Below the pieces are notes generated by a model, which made no database searches, was not told the origin of the DNA, and was given only the letters and a program-made list of their open reading frames with translations. From contig NC_018395.1 of assembly GCF_000208865.1 (NCBI RefSeq), positions 5,876,839 through 5,940,838 on the forward strand: a stretch of DNA of 64,000 nucleotides, read 5' to 3'. This document shows, one piece after another, positions 49,578-60,914 of the stretch. Made by a program: the position numbers and the translations under genes. Every line of letters begins with the position of its first letter. Positions within the stretch are counted from its first letter, which is position 1. This stretch comes from Neospora caninum Liverpool (taxonomy: Eukaryota; Apicomplexa; Conoidasida; Eucoccidiorida; Sarcocystidae).

Positions 49578-52500
49578 CTTGATTTTCGGCCGCAAAACCA
49601 ACTGGAGCAGAAGCGGGGAGGAGGGGACACGGGAGGAATCGAAAGGATCAAACAGAAAAGAAATACAGCGCACGCAATATCAGCCGACACAGATGGGGAC
49701 GAGGACAGAGTAAAATGAGACAGGGACCGCTCGAGGGTTGCCGACGTGGAGAGGTCTCCGCGGGGGCCAGCGCGGGACGACCGGTAGCGTTGCATGCCGA
49801 CGGAGCATGCGCTCAGATGCGACCTTTTCCCCTGAAGACTCAGAACTCTCGCTGCAGTGAGGACAAAGAAAAGGGAGAGAAAAAGTCAAGTTTGGAGAAG
49901 CGAGTTGAAAGCGAAGACGCCTTGGAGAGGCGGAGGCTTCGCCTTTCGCAGGTCACAGGCTTAGAAGCAACTTTCGCGCGTCGTTGGCGTGGAACAGCAC
50001 AGCGGAATCGAAACGTCATGCGAGACACAATAAAGAGGGACACACAGCGCGGGGCGAGGGAAAGAAAGGAGAAGTCAGGAGCCCTTGAAAGGGAAACAGA
50101 GGGCCATAGGAGATGGATGTTGAGCCTTTTGTGCTGCCAGGAAATGCGACACTGCGCCGCAGTTGGTTTCTTGTACCAGGCAGGCACCTCGAGAGGAAAT
50201 CGATGCTTGTCAAAGCCCGTTTCAAGCGGCGAACGTGTTCAGTGAAAATGCGTGATTCTAACTTACGAACTTCAATATCGAGTCACCTGGTCGTTGCTCG
50301 GCAGTACTTCCGTTCACGTTTTTTATTCTAGGCACTGAGCTGCGCCGTGCTTCCGCGAAGCTGACTGGAATTCTGCTCAGATAGTTCGTTACCCCTCTCA
50401 AAACTGGAGACAAAAGCATCCGTGAAACGGGACCGTTCCAAAAGAGGCATACGGCAAGAGTCGTGAGTTCGAAGAGAGAGAGCAGGTTGCACATCAGGTG
50501 GACGGTGACTCACTCTCCGGATTTGACCCTAGATTTACAATGGCGAGGCTGAAAGGCGTTTTCGCCCTTGTGGAAAAGCCTGCGCATGCATCTGAAATAT
50601 CTTGTTCACGGCTTCAGGCAATCAGTTTCACTCACGTGCGTCTGCAGGAGTTCCCCCCGACAAGACACGAGGGTGCCTGCGGGCGTTTCGCTCTTCGCTT
50701 TTACCACGGTTATCCGACAAAATCAGCACTCATTCCATTCAAACGTCGCAGCTTCTTGTTCTCCCGCTGCCGCGGTGAGGCCTGGCCTGTGTGCTTCACA
50801 CTTCTCACTCCTTCCTCTGCCGCATAAGACAACGGCAAACGTCTCTCCGATAGTCGCTGACTCCCTGCGTTCTCCGTGATGCAGCTTATTAGGAGTAAAT
50901 ACGATGCAGCTGACTAGAACCGGGTTTCTATGTGATAGCAAGGGTGTTGCGCCTTCTCAAGTGGTTTGTAGATTTTACGCCCCACAAAAAGGGTGTGTTT
51001 TGAATACGTTCGCTTCATGGTCTCCGTTATACATGAAATGGATGGCAAGCGTTACCTTTGGACAACCTCGATCAAGAGCTGTGAAACAAACGTGAAGTCT
51101 ACAAACTATCAGGAAGGTCAGGGATTCTGTTCTGCTTGAGGGAAGGCCCGGCGAAGTCCCTTCTGTGTTGTCATAGCCCAACGGAAGGAAACCAGCGTTG
51201 TTTCTCTCCGTAGAACATCAAGTCTCTGTTTTCTGCTAGTGGCGAGCGCTGCTCCTCATCAGAAAATCCGTCGTTTCTACGAAAGCTTGACTTGTGGCAG
51301 TACACGGGAGAACCTGTCGTCATCGATGATGAATGCAGCAATGAAAGCGGAACGGCTCCCTCCCGAATGAATGTCTGTTCCACTTATGTCCAGGCTTTGA
51401 GTAATTTCCGCTTCCCAACTGCATGAGCCTCCACCCTGCCTGCTACATTAGGTACACTGCGTGAGGTATTCAGTTTATCGAGAGCGCTACAAGGTCGTTG
51501 AAAACGTTCTACAGAAACCTTTAGACAGGCGTTTTCTTCGGGGGGTTCCGCAAAAGCAACGATAAAGAAGAGCGCAAAAAGAGACGGAACTATTTCCGAG
51601 ACAACGTATTAATGATGGCATGCGACAAGTTGTCAGACGGGCACTTCATAGCATATATCTATCTATATATAGGCATATATATGTATATATGGAGAGAGAT
51701 ATATATATGTGACTTCTGCATGTACTTGAGAATTCGCTCTTGAATGCGGTTTGACGGGCAGAAAGTACGCCGTCGACGGTACCAGAGAAATATGCACTCT
51801 TGCCTTTCATCTTTCATTGTAAGTGGCTCATTCCCCCTTCACGACGCCACCCTGATCTCCAGATATATGGGGGAGGACTCTCTTGTTTTACAGATAGTAC
51901 GCCTAAGCCCGAAGGTATGCACGTGAAAACACTCTGTCTGTGAAAAGTTTTCCATTATGAACATTCGGTATTCGCGCTCTGACGCTGTATGCACAACAAG
52001 GCAATAGAAAGGGGAGAGCCCCATAACGCTGCGGTTTTTTCATGCACAGTATGACAGGTGAATGAAGGCATATGGACGCTCTGCTGTTTTCCACAGAGCT
52101 GATGTGGGATGTAGTGGCAAAACCATGAAAGCTCTTTGGCTGCCATGAAAACGTTCGACAAAAATGTCACACTACAAATTCTAAACTCCATTCTTCCCCT
52201 TCAAGGATTGAGAAAAAACAGCATGACATTCACTTTTTCGCTGAAGAGAGAGGGACACCACACGAACTCACAAACGACCTGCCCTCGACTGAAGGGGCTC
52301 TGTGTCACTGAAGCAGATGTTTGCAAAAAGCCAGAAATCCCAAGAGATCCTACGGTGATAAGGAGCACCGATATGAACTTCTTCTGACAGTCTCTGTAGA
52401 TAGTGTGGAGAGAAACACAGAGATACATACGGAGTTGCACAGAAAAAACGGGGAGTCAAATGGGTGTAAGCGTAGACCGGACCATTTTTGGAACCCGAAG

Positions 52501-52725
52501 AAGGCTGATGAGAGAGCGATGCAACCGGGCGCAAATACGGTTAATTTGTCTTCGATACCATTATGCCAAAGCATGGCCAAAAAGGTGCAGCTCCCATTGG
52601 TTCACGAATTCGGCACTTGTACCGCTAAATTCCCTCATCTCCGGTTTGATCTCTTCTGTCTTTGTAGATTTGGATGGCGTGTGTCAGCACCACGATACTA
52701 CAAACAATCCACCGCGGTTTTGGGT
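49578..52725. other. Intergenic: La promoter side and ankyrin-BTB 3' side
   Basis: No supported gene. The first 500 bp, GC-rich, is the leader and promoter of the La gene. An imperfect TA/TATC-rich stretch lies at about 51651-51710. The open plus-strand frame beginning at 52321 lacks a methionine and overlaps the last exon of the ankyrin-BTB gene, so it is not annotated. Confidence 0.4.
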
Positions 52726-54188
52726 TTACAAAGAAAAACGCCTTTTTTTCGCTGGATTGACGTCGACACCAAAGAACCTAGCCAACTCCTCTGTGACAGG
52801 CTCGGAGAGCTTCCCTCCAGTAAACTGCGCCTGAAAAACAGGCAAGTTTCGCAAACGGCTGGTTGCATGCCTTTATCAGGAGAGGAAAACGCTTCAGACA
52901 CATGCGATAAACACACGCGTGATGAAAGGCCTAACACCGCAGCCCCAGTGCTTGACACACTGGGTTCCATAAACCCGACGCTTTTCACGACTCGTGCGCA
53001 CAAAAGAAGGTCGGGCGCTGCGCGTTTTCGCTTCATAAAACCTGGTAGAGTTGCATGAATGCCCCGCGAGGCAGAGCCCTCGAGTGCGAGACGCCCAGTG
53101 GAGTGTTCAAGCGAAGGCAATTAACAATGGACATTTGCTTCATATCTGTTGTGAGTTATTATCACAGCAGCGTGTTGAAGGGGACCTAGTCACATGGTCT
53201 AGGAGTGGCTTTCAGAGGGGAGAGGCTTTTGTTTGCGATCGAATCAATTTCAACATGGGGTTCATAAAGAGCTCACAGAGGCGCGGAGCGAGACATCCTG
53301 CTTACTTTCACGTTTTCATTTGATGCAGCATATAAGCAGCAGGGAAGCCGGAGCAGGGCGCTGGAATGTCTGAAGGAGCACGCCGGAAAATAGAAACATG
53401 TAATGGTGCTCATCGTTGACAAGGTGCCAAACTGATCACTGAAATGTTTCGAGACTTGTTCATTCCGGTATGTTGCCTGGCGCTGCGGCCACCAGGCGAC
53501 ATCTATGTTTTTATTTGCACGCGGGCATGGACGTAGAAATAGGGAAACTTAGCTGTGTCGATTTGCATGAAGTTATCCCAAGCATCGGGAACCAGAACAA
53601 GCTTCGAATTGTTTCGCTCTTACGTGATGGAAAAATGGCAAAACCTGTCGAAGTTCTGAGGCGAAAGTCGCTGGTGAATGTGGTTGGCAAGCACCTCGCA
53701 CAAATGCTGCACCTGATAGTGGTCTGCCAATTCGAACAAGTCCAACAACTCGTCATCACTTGGTTCTTCTTCGAGGCAGCCTGGGCGAGACATGCAAATA
53801 AAAAGAAGCTGTGGAAGCCCTCACTGTGGCATTCGTCATGTTCTTTGATACCGCGTGCATCTGGAGGAAGGTAGAACGGAAACGATACGCTGTCAATTCC
53901 TCAGGAAAAAAACTCGCGAGGGCTATTTACGGCTTGGTTTTCTCCAACGGAAGCGTATTGCATGAAGTAGTGTTTCTCATTTAGTAGCTCTATTCATTTG
54001 GTTATGTATTTGAGAGCATGACTGAAGTGTGTGGTCTTCTACAGTGAGCCGATGCCTGATGCGTCGAGTGGTTCTCTTGCCCTTGCTCTGACGTAGCTTC
54101 CTGATCAATAACGCCCATCTTTTGTTGTCTACATGCATTTTTATGTAGGCACAAATGGTCGGGTTACTGCTCAACAATGACCCTCACC

Positions 54189-54223
<35 letters not shown>

Positions 54224-56723
54224 TTATACACATGCGCAACATTTAGAGCGGCTGTTCCGGGGAGGGAAACGCAGTGTGCAGTCACTCATGTTGACCCGCC
54301 CTTGGTTAGTCGTGCACACCGAAAACTTCCGCCGTGTTTGACGCAACACGTCAAGCTAAACTCAACAAGTGATAGTGAGACGGGCACTTCCTCACCGGTG
54401 TAGAGTAGATTCTTGAATTTTCGGAAATCCTCGATTTGGATGTGGGAGAGGTCGATAGCCATGTTCTTCTTCTCCAACATATCGTGCTTGAACATTGCCT
54501 CGAACTGTGTTTTGACACATGGACAGCACTGAATTTAAACGGGAATGTATTCCACAACCTGCTTTAAGCACACTATTACAAGTTTTGTGACCTGCCCATG
54601 AAAGTCATTTCGAAAGCGAAACTAAATAAAGTGGTTTCAAACTTCTGGAAAAACGCCTTGGCTTTTGAGAGCACTTCGTCTCCAAGGAATGCAAGTATAT
54701 CCTGAAGTGCCCTTGCGGGGGGGCCGAGCTTATGGATGGCCAGGCGTCTCACACAAAGGAGACTCGTTTGAATGATTCGAGGCTTTATTAGGGACACCTT
54801 CAAATCTTTTGAAAACGTAATCGGTGGATGAGAAATGAGTTCAATGTGTGCATGAATTTAAAGATGAAAAGCATGTGAAACCTGTCGGGTTTAATCGTTT
54901 CGTTCACACGTAGAATGTGGAGAACGCTTACTGTCTTTGAAGCCGTTCTAAGGACACAGGAGTGAAGTTTTACTGTCCCGTTGCAGCAGGTCACGGTCAC
55001 GTCGGCGGTCTCTTCGTTCAGCATGAGCTTTTCCCAAAAGCTCACGACTTTCGTGTCGAGAACAACCTTTTCGGAGCTTTCTTCCTGGGAAAACATGCAT
55101 CTGTATGACACGGTGTCCTTCATGGAAAGGCATCGATTGATCGCTGGTTCACAAAGTCAACTCGAGGGCATCTTTTTTCGAAATGCATTCGGCAGCAACA
55201 GAAATAGGAGGCGAGACAACAAACATTGTCAAGCAGCATTTGATCCAGAAAAAAGTTTGATGTGACTGCGCTGCTTTTCCGTGACGACAGCTTTCAAAGT
55301 TCAGCTTCGAATCAATCGTGTAGGCCGCCTATGAAGCTACTCTAGTCTTTACTGGCGGGAGCCGAGATGCTGGGATAGACCTCCAACGTGCCTAGAAGAA
55401 GTTAATCATTTGGTGTACCTTCCCAGTCGGTTCAGCGAAAACGCTGACGAGCGCTCGGCAGCGTTCGCGTTCTTGTTGCCAGGCTGCAGTTGACGGGAGT
55501 GAATCTTTGATGTCATATAGAACCTGATGGTAGGCAATTGCGCAACGCAGATAAATCACATTATGACTAGTTCCTGGACCTACACGCGTACTGTCGTCGA
55601 CATTCACTCAAGTCGCCCAGGTTCAGTTCAACAGCTGTTTGGCATACCTGGAGAGCATTCTTTTTGGAAACCAGAACACGCTTCGTCTTGTCATTTTCAT
55701 TGTCGCGTTTTTGGTAAGAAATCTGAAGAGTGCATGTGCTTGGTGTCATCGTCAGCGGATTCGCGCCTCGTCTGTGCTCATTTGCGCACAGGGGAGAAGA
55801 AACAGAGTTAGACAGTCACTGCGGACGAGCAAGCCATGGAACGTCAATCACGTTGGAGGCAGAAACCCCGCCTACTGGTACGAGTGACCAAAGCGAACAG
55901 CAACTTCCCAGGCCGCTGCTGATTCCCCAAGTGCTAATACACAGTGAGGAGAAACCTCAGAGCTGCTGTGTGTAGCAAGGACGCGCAGTGAACTCTCCAA
56001 AAAGGATATGCATCCTGCGTTGTCCGTAGACCAAACTGGGTAGTTCATATTCCACTTTATGCTCCAGGTACGAAATCCCCTCCTCTGCTCATCTTCTCCA
56101 GATTTACGTTGCGACAGTGCACATGAAGGTACATCGAGTCAAATAAATGGTTAGGTGGTGGCGACTTTATCACAAGAAGGGCACGCCGTGTACGCATATT
56201 TTGCGTTCTGCTGCGAAACTCTCGTTTCGCAAAATCCTTCTTCAACCGGAAAGCCTACGCTCAGGCGCCTGAACTCATTTTTTCTGATTTCCTACTTAAG
56301 CAGCCATCGAAAGCAGCTCAAATACTTCTCCTTCTCGTTGTTCGGGGACTTGAAGATGAATTTGTCGATAAGCGTAACCAGTGGTGTGCCATACACATCA
56401 CTCTTCTGCAAGCAGAAAGATCACACCTGGAATGGCATGAGTGTTCTGTGTTTTGGATGTCATACTTTTCCCTTGCAAGAGATGACAGCTCCTGTTTGAT
56501 TCCGGTGTGATCATGCCTTGAATACGAGCGAGGTCAGGAAAGGTCGCTGCGGTCTTGTCACGCTATCGCAATCGATGCTCTCTTTACTCTCTCTAGCTTT
56601 TCATTGACGCGGTACTATAGCTTTAACACACGTTTCAGACTCACTAATCCTTGACCCATTTCCAGCTGCTTTACGAGCAGCCGTTCTTGGAAAGCAGATA
56701 ATTACAGCGATATGCATGTATCC

Positions 56724-56756
<33 letters not shown>

Positions 56757-56944
56757 CATATATAGCTGACCTGGTCAACGTCTGTAGCGCCTGTGTCATA
56801 TTTTTTCAAAAGGGCGTAGTCGCCCGCTTCGATAGCTTTCCATTGCCACTCTTCCAGCGGCAGGCGCGGAGCTGGTTGCCCTTCAGTATTTTGACTCTGA
56901 CAAACGAAGCTCGTGGCCATATCACCTGCCTTAAAGTCTTTCAT
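52726..56944 (-). CDS. Ankyrin-repeat and BTB/POZ domain protein
   Basis: Probably a cullin-3 type adaptor or a scaffold, by analogy with other BTB proteins. Nine small exons join in phase: 56944-56771, 56405-56296, 55738-55648, 55523-55419, 55084-54932, 54504-54396, 53780-53624, 53369-53306 and 52830-52726, about 355 residues. The N-terminal 160 residues carry two or three degenerate ankyrin units (EEWQWKAIEAGDYALLKK, YGTPLVTLIDKF, FRWLL, NALQVLYDIKDSL). A BTB fold follows: TADVTVTCCNGTVKLHSCVL, FEAMFKHDMLEK, DFRKFKNLLYTG. A BACK-like helical tail follows: ELLDLFELADHYQVQHLCEV, ANHIHQRLSPQNFDRF, ELARFFGVDVNPAKKRR. The start is the ATG before KDFKAGD; a second ATG eight codons on is possible. 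The exon 3 acceptor is uncertain: 55722 gives a better splice site but breaks phase. Confidence 0.75.
54192..54226. repeat. TA microsatellite in ankyrin-BTB intron 6
   Basis: A TA run passing into TTTA units, within the intron 53781-54395. A second TA-rich stretch with CATATA interruptions lies in intron 1 at about 56727-56764. Confidence 0.8.
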
Positions 56945-57358
56945 CTTGATTGAAAAACTGAAGAGGTTCGAAAACGAGTAATCTGTGATGATGGCCAACT
57001 ATGGGATTCCCTGTCTTTTGACAAAGAAGTCACTGCACACGTGCGCGTACAGGAATGACGAAGCGATGGCTCAAACGACTTTCGAATGCTAACTTGAAAC
57101 GCAAGAGATTCTGTGCCACCCACGAGGAAGCTACAAGCAGACAAAAAAGAGAGCTGCACAACTTTCCTGACCAGAATACAACTTGGCCTGTATTTCTGAC
57201 GAATAACAAGTTTTGTAACAACTGCTACCTCTATTGTTTCACTGCAGCTGTGCCATTCTAGAAGCCAATGATAACACTACAACGATACACACTGATGGCC
57301 TGAGGTTAGAGCATCAACTTCAGAGCATTTGGTCGATGTGCGCCGAGAGACACCTTCA

Positions 57359-58072
57359 GGACGGTACCAAGAACGAGTTTTCTTCTATCCGTCGAACAGG
57401 CATCCACGTTGCGATCTCATCTGCGATCAAAGGCTACCGCAGAGCATCAGCAGTTTTTCTTTGAACGCACTGCAAGACTGACGCTCTCCGCGGTGAGCCT
57501 GTGGACATACTTCTGGATGGTGAAACCTGTTTCTTGACGATCACAGAGTGAAGTCACTTTTCGTTACTTGGAACAAATTTGTAAAGCGCTGAAAAAGCAC
57601 GGTGCATGCATTTATTTCCGAGGGAATGTGCGAGCAGCACCGGAGACGCCGTGAGTATAATTCGTTTAAAGGCTGGTTTCATGTCGACGTGTATGCAAAG
57701 CTGTCAATGAAGAAGCCTGGGTTCTTTTCTGTATCCGATACACACGGTGTAACGCGCGTTGCCCAGAAAAGAATATATATTGTCTCCACTTCTGATGCTT
57801 CTGCCGACCAAACAGACGAGACACACAAGATAGGGTCTTAGGGCTGCATGCTGTCGCTTCTCTTTTCCCGCAGGGAGCAGATCTCCAGCTGGTGGGGAAA
57901 GCGACCAAACCGTGAAAACCCGCTCCACCTTCTGCAGCGATGGCTGAGCTGGGGTCTACTCGACGAGAAAGCAGCGCTCTGCCTGGAGCCGATTGTGTTC
58001 TGCATTCTGACGGCGGCATGCCTGATAGCCTGCGCAGTGCATGTGTCCTCGCAGGCAAAGCATATGATGTAG
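57359..58072 (+). CDS. Probable tail-anchored membrane protein, partial model
   Basis: Three segments join in phase: about 57359-57492, 57547-57650 and 57874-58072. All junctions are GT-AG (donors GTGAGC and GTGAGT, acceptors ATCACAG and TTTTCCCGCAG). The first has helical composition (SVEQASTLRSHLRSKATAEH, QQFFFERTARL), the second reads VTFRYLEQICKALKKHGACI, and the third ends with one hydrophobic helix, EPIVFCILTAACLIACAVHV, ten residues from the stop. A single C-terminal membrane helix after a helical cytosolic part is the layout of tail-anchored proteins such as SNAREs, but no SNARE heptad register is certain. The 5' end was not found; the first intron is only 54 nt, short for this genome. 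The gene is divergent from the ankyrin-BTB gene. Confidence 0.42.
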
Positions 58073-59141
58073 TACGTACTCTCCTGCTCTAGTGCCAGCA
58101 CATGTAAGTACCGCCATAGAAGCTAATGGTGAGGTCTCCTTGTACTGACGTTTCTGCCAGCATTTCCAGAATCTACAGGCTACATGCGACAGACACACTA
58201 AGTGGTCAAAACCGCTCGCCCCTCTTTGGGTCATACTATGCAACGTAGAGAAGGTTAAACGACGATTGTTCCGTCAGATTGGCATTCTCATTCGGTAAAG
58301 GCGCAACCGCGAAAAAGGGAAAGGCCGGCTCGGGTTTTAGCGCAGTAATGTTTTTCTTTCCGCTAGAGGCCGACCTCTCTACCCAGCAATGGATCGCCGA
58401 CACCTTAAAGGCTGCATCAGCGGCATGTCAGAAAGAGCGCATCACGCCTTGCTCTCGGAGCTTTCATCCGTGCAGCCTAGGCTACCAGAATTGGTGCTTC
58501 TTTGCAATCGATCGCTACTGAGAAAAAGTCTTTCCGGCTGAGATGAAATATGCCGTCATAGGTACCACCCCACCGCCCTGCGTCCTCTGTAGCGGCTATG
58601 AGGCTCGCCACCTTAGGTTCTGTCCCGGTAACGCTGCCATTTGCCTTCTTGCGTTGTGTTCGTGAAAAGTGCCGACTGACAGCTTCCCACGAATTCGAAT
58701 CTGTAGGAGTGACGAATGTTTCAGAGAGAAGACAAATAATTAAGTGGATTCATGTGCAACAAACACGCACGACTTGCTACACAGAATTGGCACTGTCTGC
58801 CGCATCATGACCCCAGAACGAGGCATCTGGGTCACTTACACTGCTGCCGTCAGTTGCCAAATCTCCGTGATTCATTGATTGTGGGAAAACATGACGCGGC
58901 CAAGCACTACACTGGACCCGCCAATCAGCCTTCGTCATGGCTCTTCACTGGTGGTCTTCTTGCGAGCAGTCACCCCATGGCTTACTGAGGCGCGGTGACC
59001 ACTGACCCTCTCGAAACAGACAATACAGTTTGAGGACAAAGCAATTCTTATGAGATAGTTTCAAGTACACTGTGCGCACTATTGTTCATTATGATATGGA
59101 GACGGGTGAATTATCAGTCTCCGTCCCTTCCTTAGGCGTTG
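58073..59141. other. Intergenic between convergent genes
   Basis: About 1.1 kb between the tail-anchored candidate (+) and the secreted coiled-coil gene (-). Short open frames exist on both strands, the longest 80 codons at 58279 on the plus strand, without further support. Confidence 0.4.
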
Positions 59142-60914
59142 TCAGTTGACAGCCAACACGTCCCGTAACGCTTTAAAAAGATTCAAGAGCGGCCCAGTTT
59201 TGGAACTCTCTTGTCTATCATTATTTTCCCTCTCTTCGGAAGAACTTGTGTAGTGCCGCCCGAAAATGGAATTGTCTAACAGTCCAACTGTTCCAGCACC
59301 GGCAGGTGGCATCATCAGGCTCTTCTGGTCGAGCCTGTCGTCAGCAAGGTGTTCATCGGTTGCTGCCCTTGAACCTGGAAGTCCGCCGCGGAGACTTGAC
59401 ATCAGAGGGGCAGGCGGTATCTTCTTGTCTGTGTACTCCATAGCCTGCAGAGGACCACCAAACAACCATCGTGCTGGTAATGTCGGAAATGCCACTTGTG
59501 CTAGAGAGGTCGCTACCCACCCAACGCTTTGCAGTAATTCTTGCCAGAACCATCCAAGCTGCGAATCGAACAACATTTTCATATTCTTCCCCTCCGTGGG
59601 TGCACGCACCTTGATCGAGATGTCTTGGATTGTTCCAGATGTATGAACTGGGGTTGGATGGAAGGGAGCCGATGAGGGCGGCTGGGGTTCAAATTGCCCT
59701 CTGGGCGATCCCGCCTCTGGTCTGGTCGCAGGTCCTTGCGCAGACCGTTTTATATTATGTGCCTGGTTGACAGCGGATATATCTGTAGATGGCGTGACGA
59801 TCAATTTCTTCGCCAACGTGTCTGGAACTCCTTGCCGAGATTCGGAGTACTTAACAGGCACCGAAGGCCTCTGAGCGTCGCTATATTCTGTACTATGTAA
59901 CGCTGGTGGTGAAGGCTCTTGATGTGTTTGAGCCGTGACAGGAGAACCGAGTTTGGAGCGTCTATCTTCCTGTGATCCCCTAAAACCCTCAGTCTGTGTT
60001 ACCACCTCTGTAGACAGCGGCTTAGTCTGGGATATGGTAGATGGGGGTTTCTGAATCGGTAGGGGCGCAAACGCTTGATCTTCGAAGAGTTGTGGGTACC
60101 GAGAAGCAAGCCTCTCGAGCAATTCTGATGCCTCAGTATCGTCTGCAGTGTCTTCGGGTACTGGCTGGTCATACACCTGGGGTCCCAGCTGATTCCAGAA
60201 ATCCAGCCATTCTTCAAAGGCTATGTCCCTACGAAACTCCTCAATTTGCTTGTTTAAGGCCAGCTGCTGCAAAAGCAATTTGTGTTCTAAGATAACCTGC
60301 TCGATCTCAAGGTTCTTTTGTATCTGCTCTTGAATTTGAACAGGTAATGGAGTTACCAATCCATCATACGGAATTTTTAAAAGCCCATCAGAGGCGGCAC
60401 GGTCGGCAACACGCTCGGTGAAGGACGCACTTGACGCCTGACGTACCAGCGTGTCATGCATTCCGCTGCTGATCTCACCACTACATCCGGAGGCGTTTGG
60501 CTGTTCTTTACACAGGATCTGCTGGACTGGCAAAATAGCGCTTGCAGAGCTGTGGGATCCCTGGAAGCCGTCTGCCAGTCGCTCTCGTAGTCGTTGTAGC
60601 TTGTCTTGTAGAACCCCATACAGTGCTGCACTTTCGACGCCATTTGATAGATCACTGAGAGAGCTAATGTCGTATATCGTCTGTTGCAGGCGTTCCCAGT
60701 CTAGGAGTTTCTTTAAACCAATCTCTGTATCCACGATGTGACCCGCAGACGGTGGAACGCTTACCGAGGCTGGCCGATTGCTATTTGCATGCGAATCTTC
60801 CTCACCAAGGTGACGGGCTGAAACAGGTGACGTCGCCGCAGTCTGGCCGCACCTGGCAACGACTGAAGAGGACCGCAGCAGCACAAGTAAGACCCCACAT
60901 GTACACAAATACAT
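59142..60914 (-). CDS. Secreted protein with coiled coil, unknown function
   Basis: A single-exon gene of about 590 residues. The start is the first in-frame ATG, which gives a signal peptide (MYLCTCGVLLVLLRSSSVVA); the frame extends 14 codons further to a TTG that I do not use. After a disordered Ser/Asn-rich stretch there are helical segments (WERLQQTIYDISSL, LYGVLQDKLQRLRERL), a Gln/Leu coiled coil (EQIQKNLEIEQVILEHKLLL, QQLALNKQIEEFRRDI) and a WLDFWNQLGPQVY segment. A long Pro/Ser/Gln-rich linker follows, then a Trp-rich patch (GWFWQELLQSVGWVATSLAQ) that is hydrophobic but short for a membrane helix. I do not recognise the family. Signal peptide, single exon and low-complexity linkers fit an exported parasite protein; that is inference. 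It is divergent from the kinase gene, with 2.2 kb between starts. Confidence 0.78.
   Translation of the reverse strand: MYLCTCGVLLVLLRSSSVVARCGQTAATSPVSARHLGEEDSHANSNRPASVSVPPSAGHIVDTEIGLKKLLDWERLQQTIYDISSLSDLSNGVESAALYGVLQDKLQRLRERLADGFQGSHSSASAILPVQQILCKEQPNASGCSGEISSGMHDTLVRQASSASFTERVADRAASDGLLKIPYDGLVTPLPVQIQEQIQKNLEIEQVILEHKLLLQQLALNKQIEEFRRDIAFEEWLDFWNQLGPQVYDQPVPEDTADDTEASELLERLASRYPQLFEDQAFAPLPIQKPPSTISQTKPLSTEVVTQTEGFRGSQEDRRSKLGSPVTAQTHQEPSPPALHSTEYSDAQRPSVPVKYSESRQGVPDTLAKKLIVTPSTDISAVNQAHNIKRSAQGPATRPEAGSPRGQFEPQPPSSAPFHPTPVHTSGTIQDISIKVRAPTEGKNMKMLFDSQLGWFWQELLQSVGWVATSLAQVAFPTLPARWLFGGPLQAMEYTDKKIPPAPLMSSLRGGLPGSRAATDEHLADDRLDQKSLMMPPAGAGTVGLLDNSIFGRHYTSSSEERENNDRQESSKTGPLLNLFKALRDVLAVN

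Noticed and set aside
52321..53058. 245-codon open frame on the plus strand
   Set aside because: It starts at TTG with no methionine until late, and it overlaps on the opposite strand the last exon (52726-52830) of the ankyrin-BTB gene, which has better splice and phase support.
54576..54803. Additional minus-strand exon between the two BTB exons
   Set aside because: Joining 54932 directly to 54504 gives an intact BTB core; including this segment would interrupt the fold and it lacks paired splice sites.
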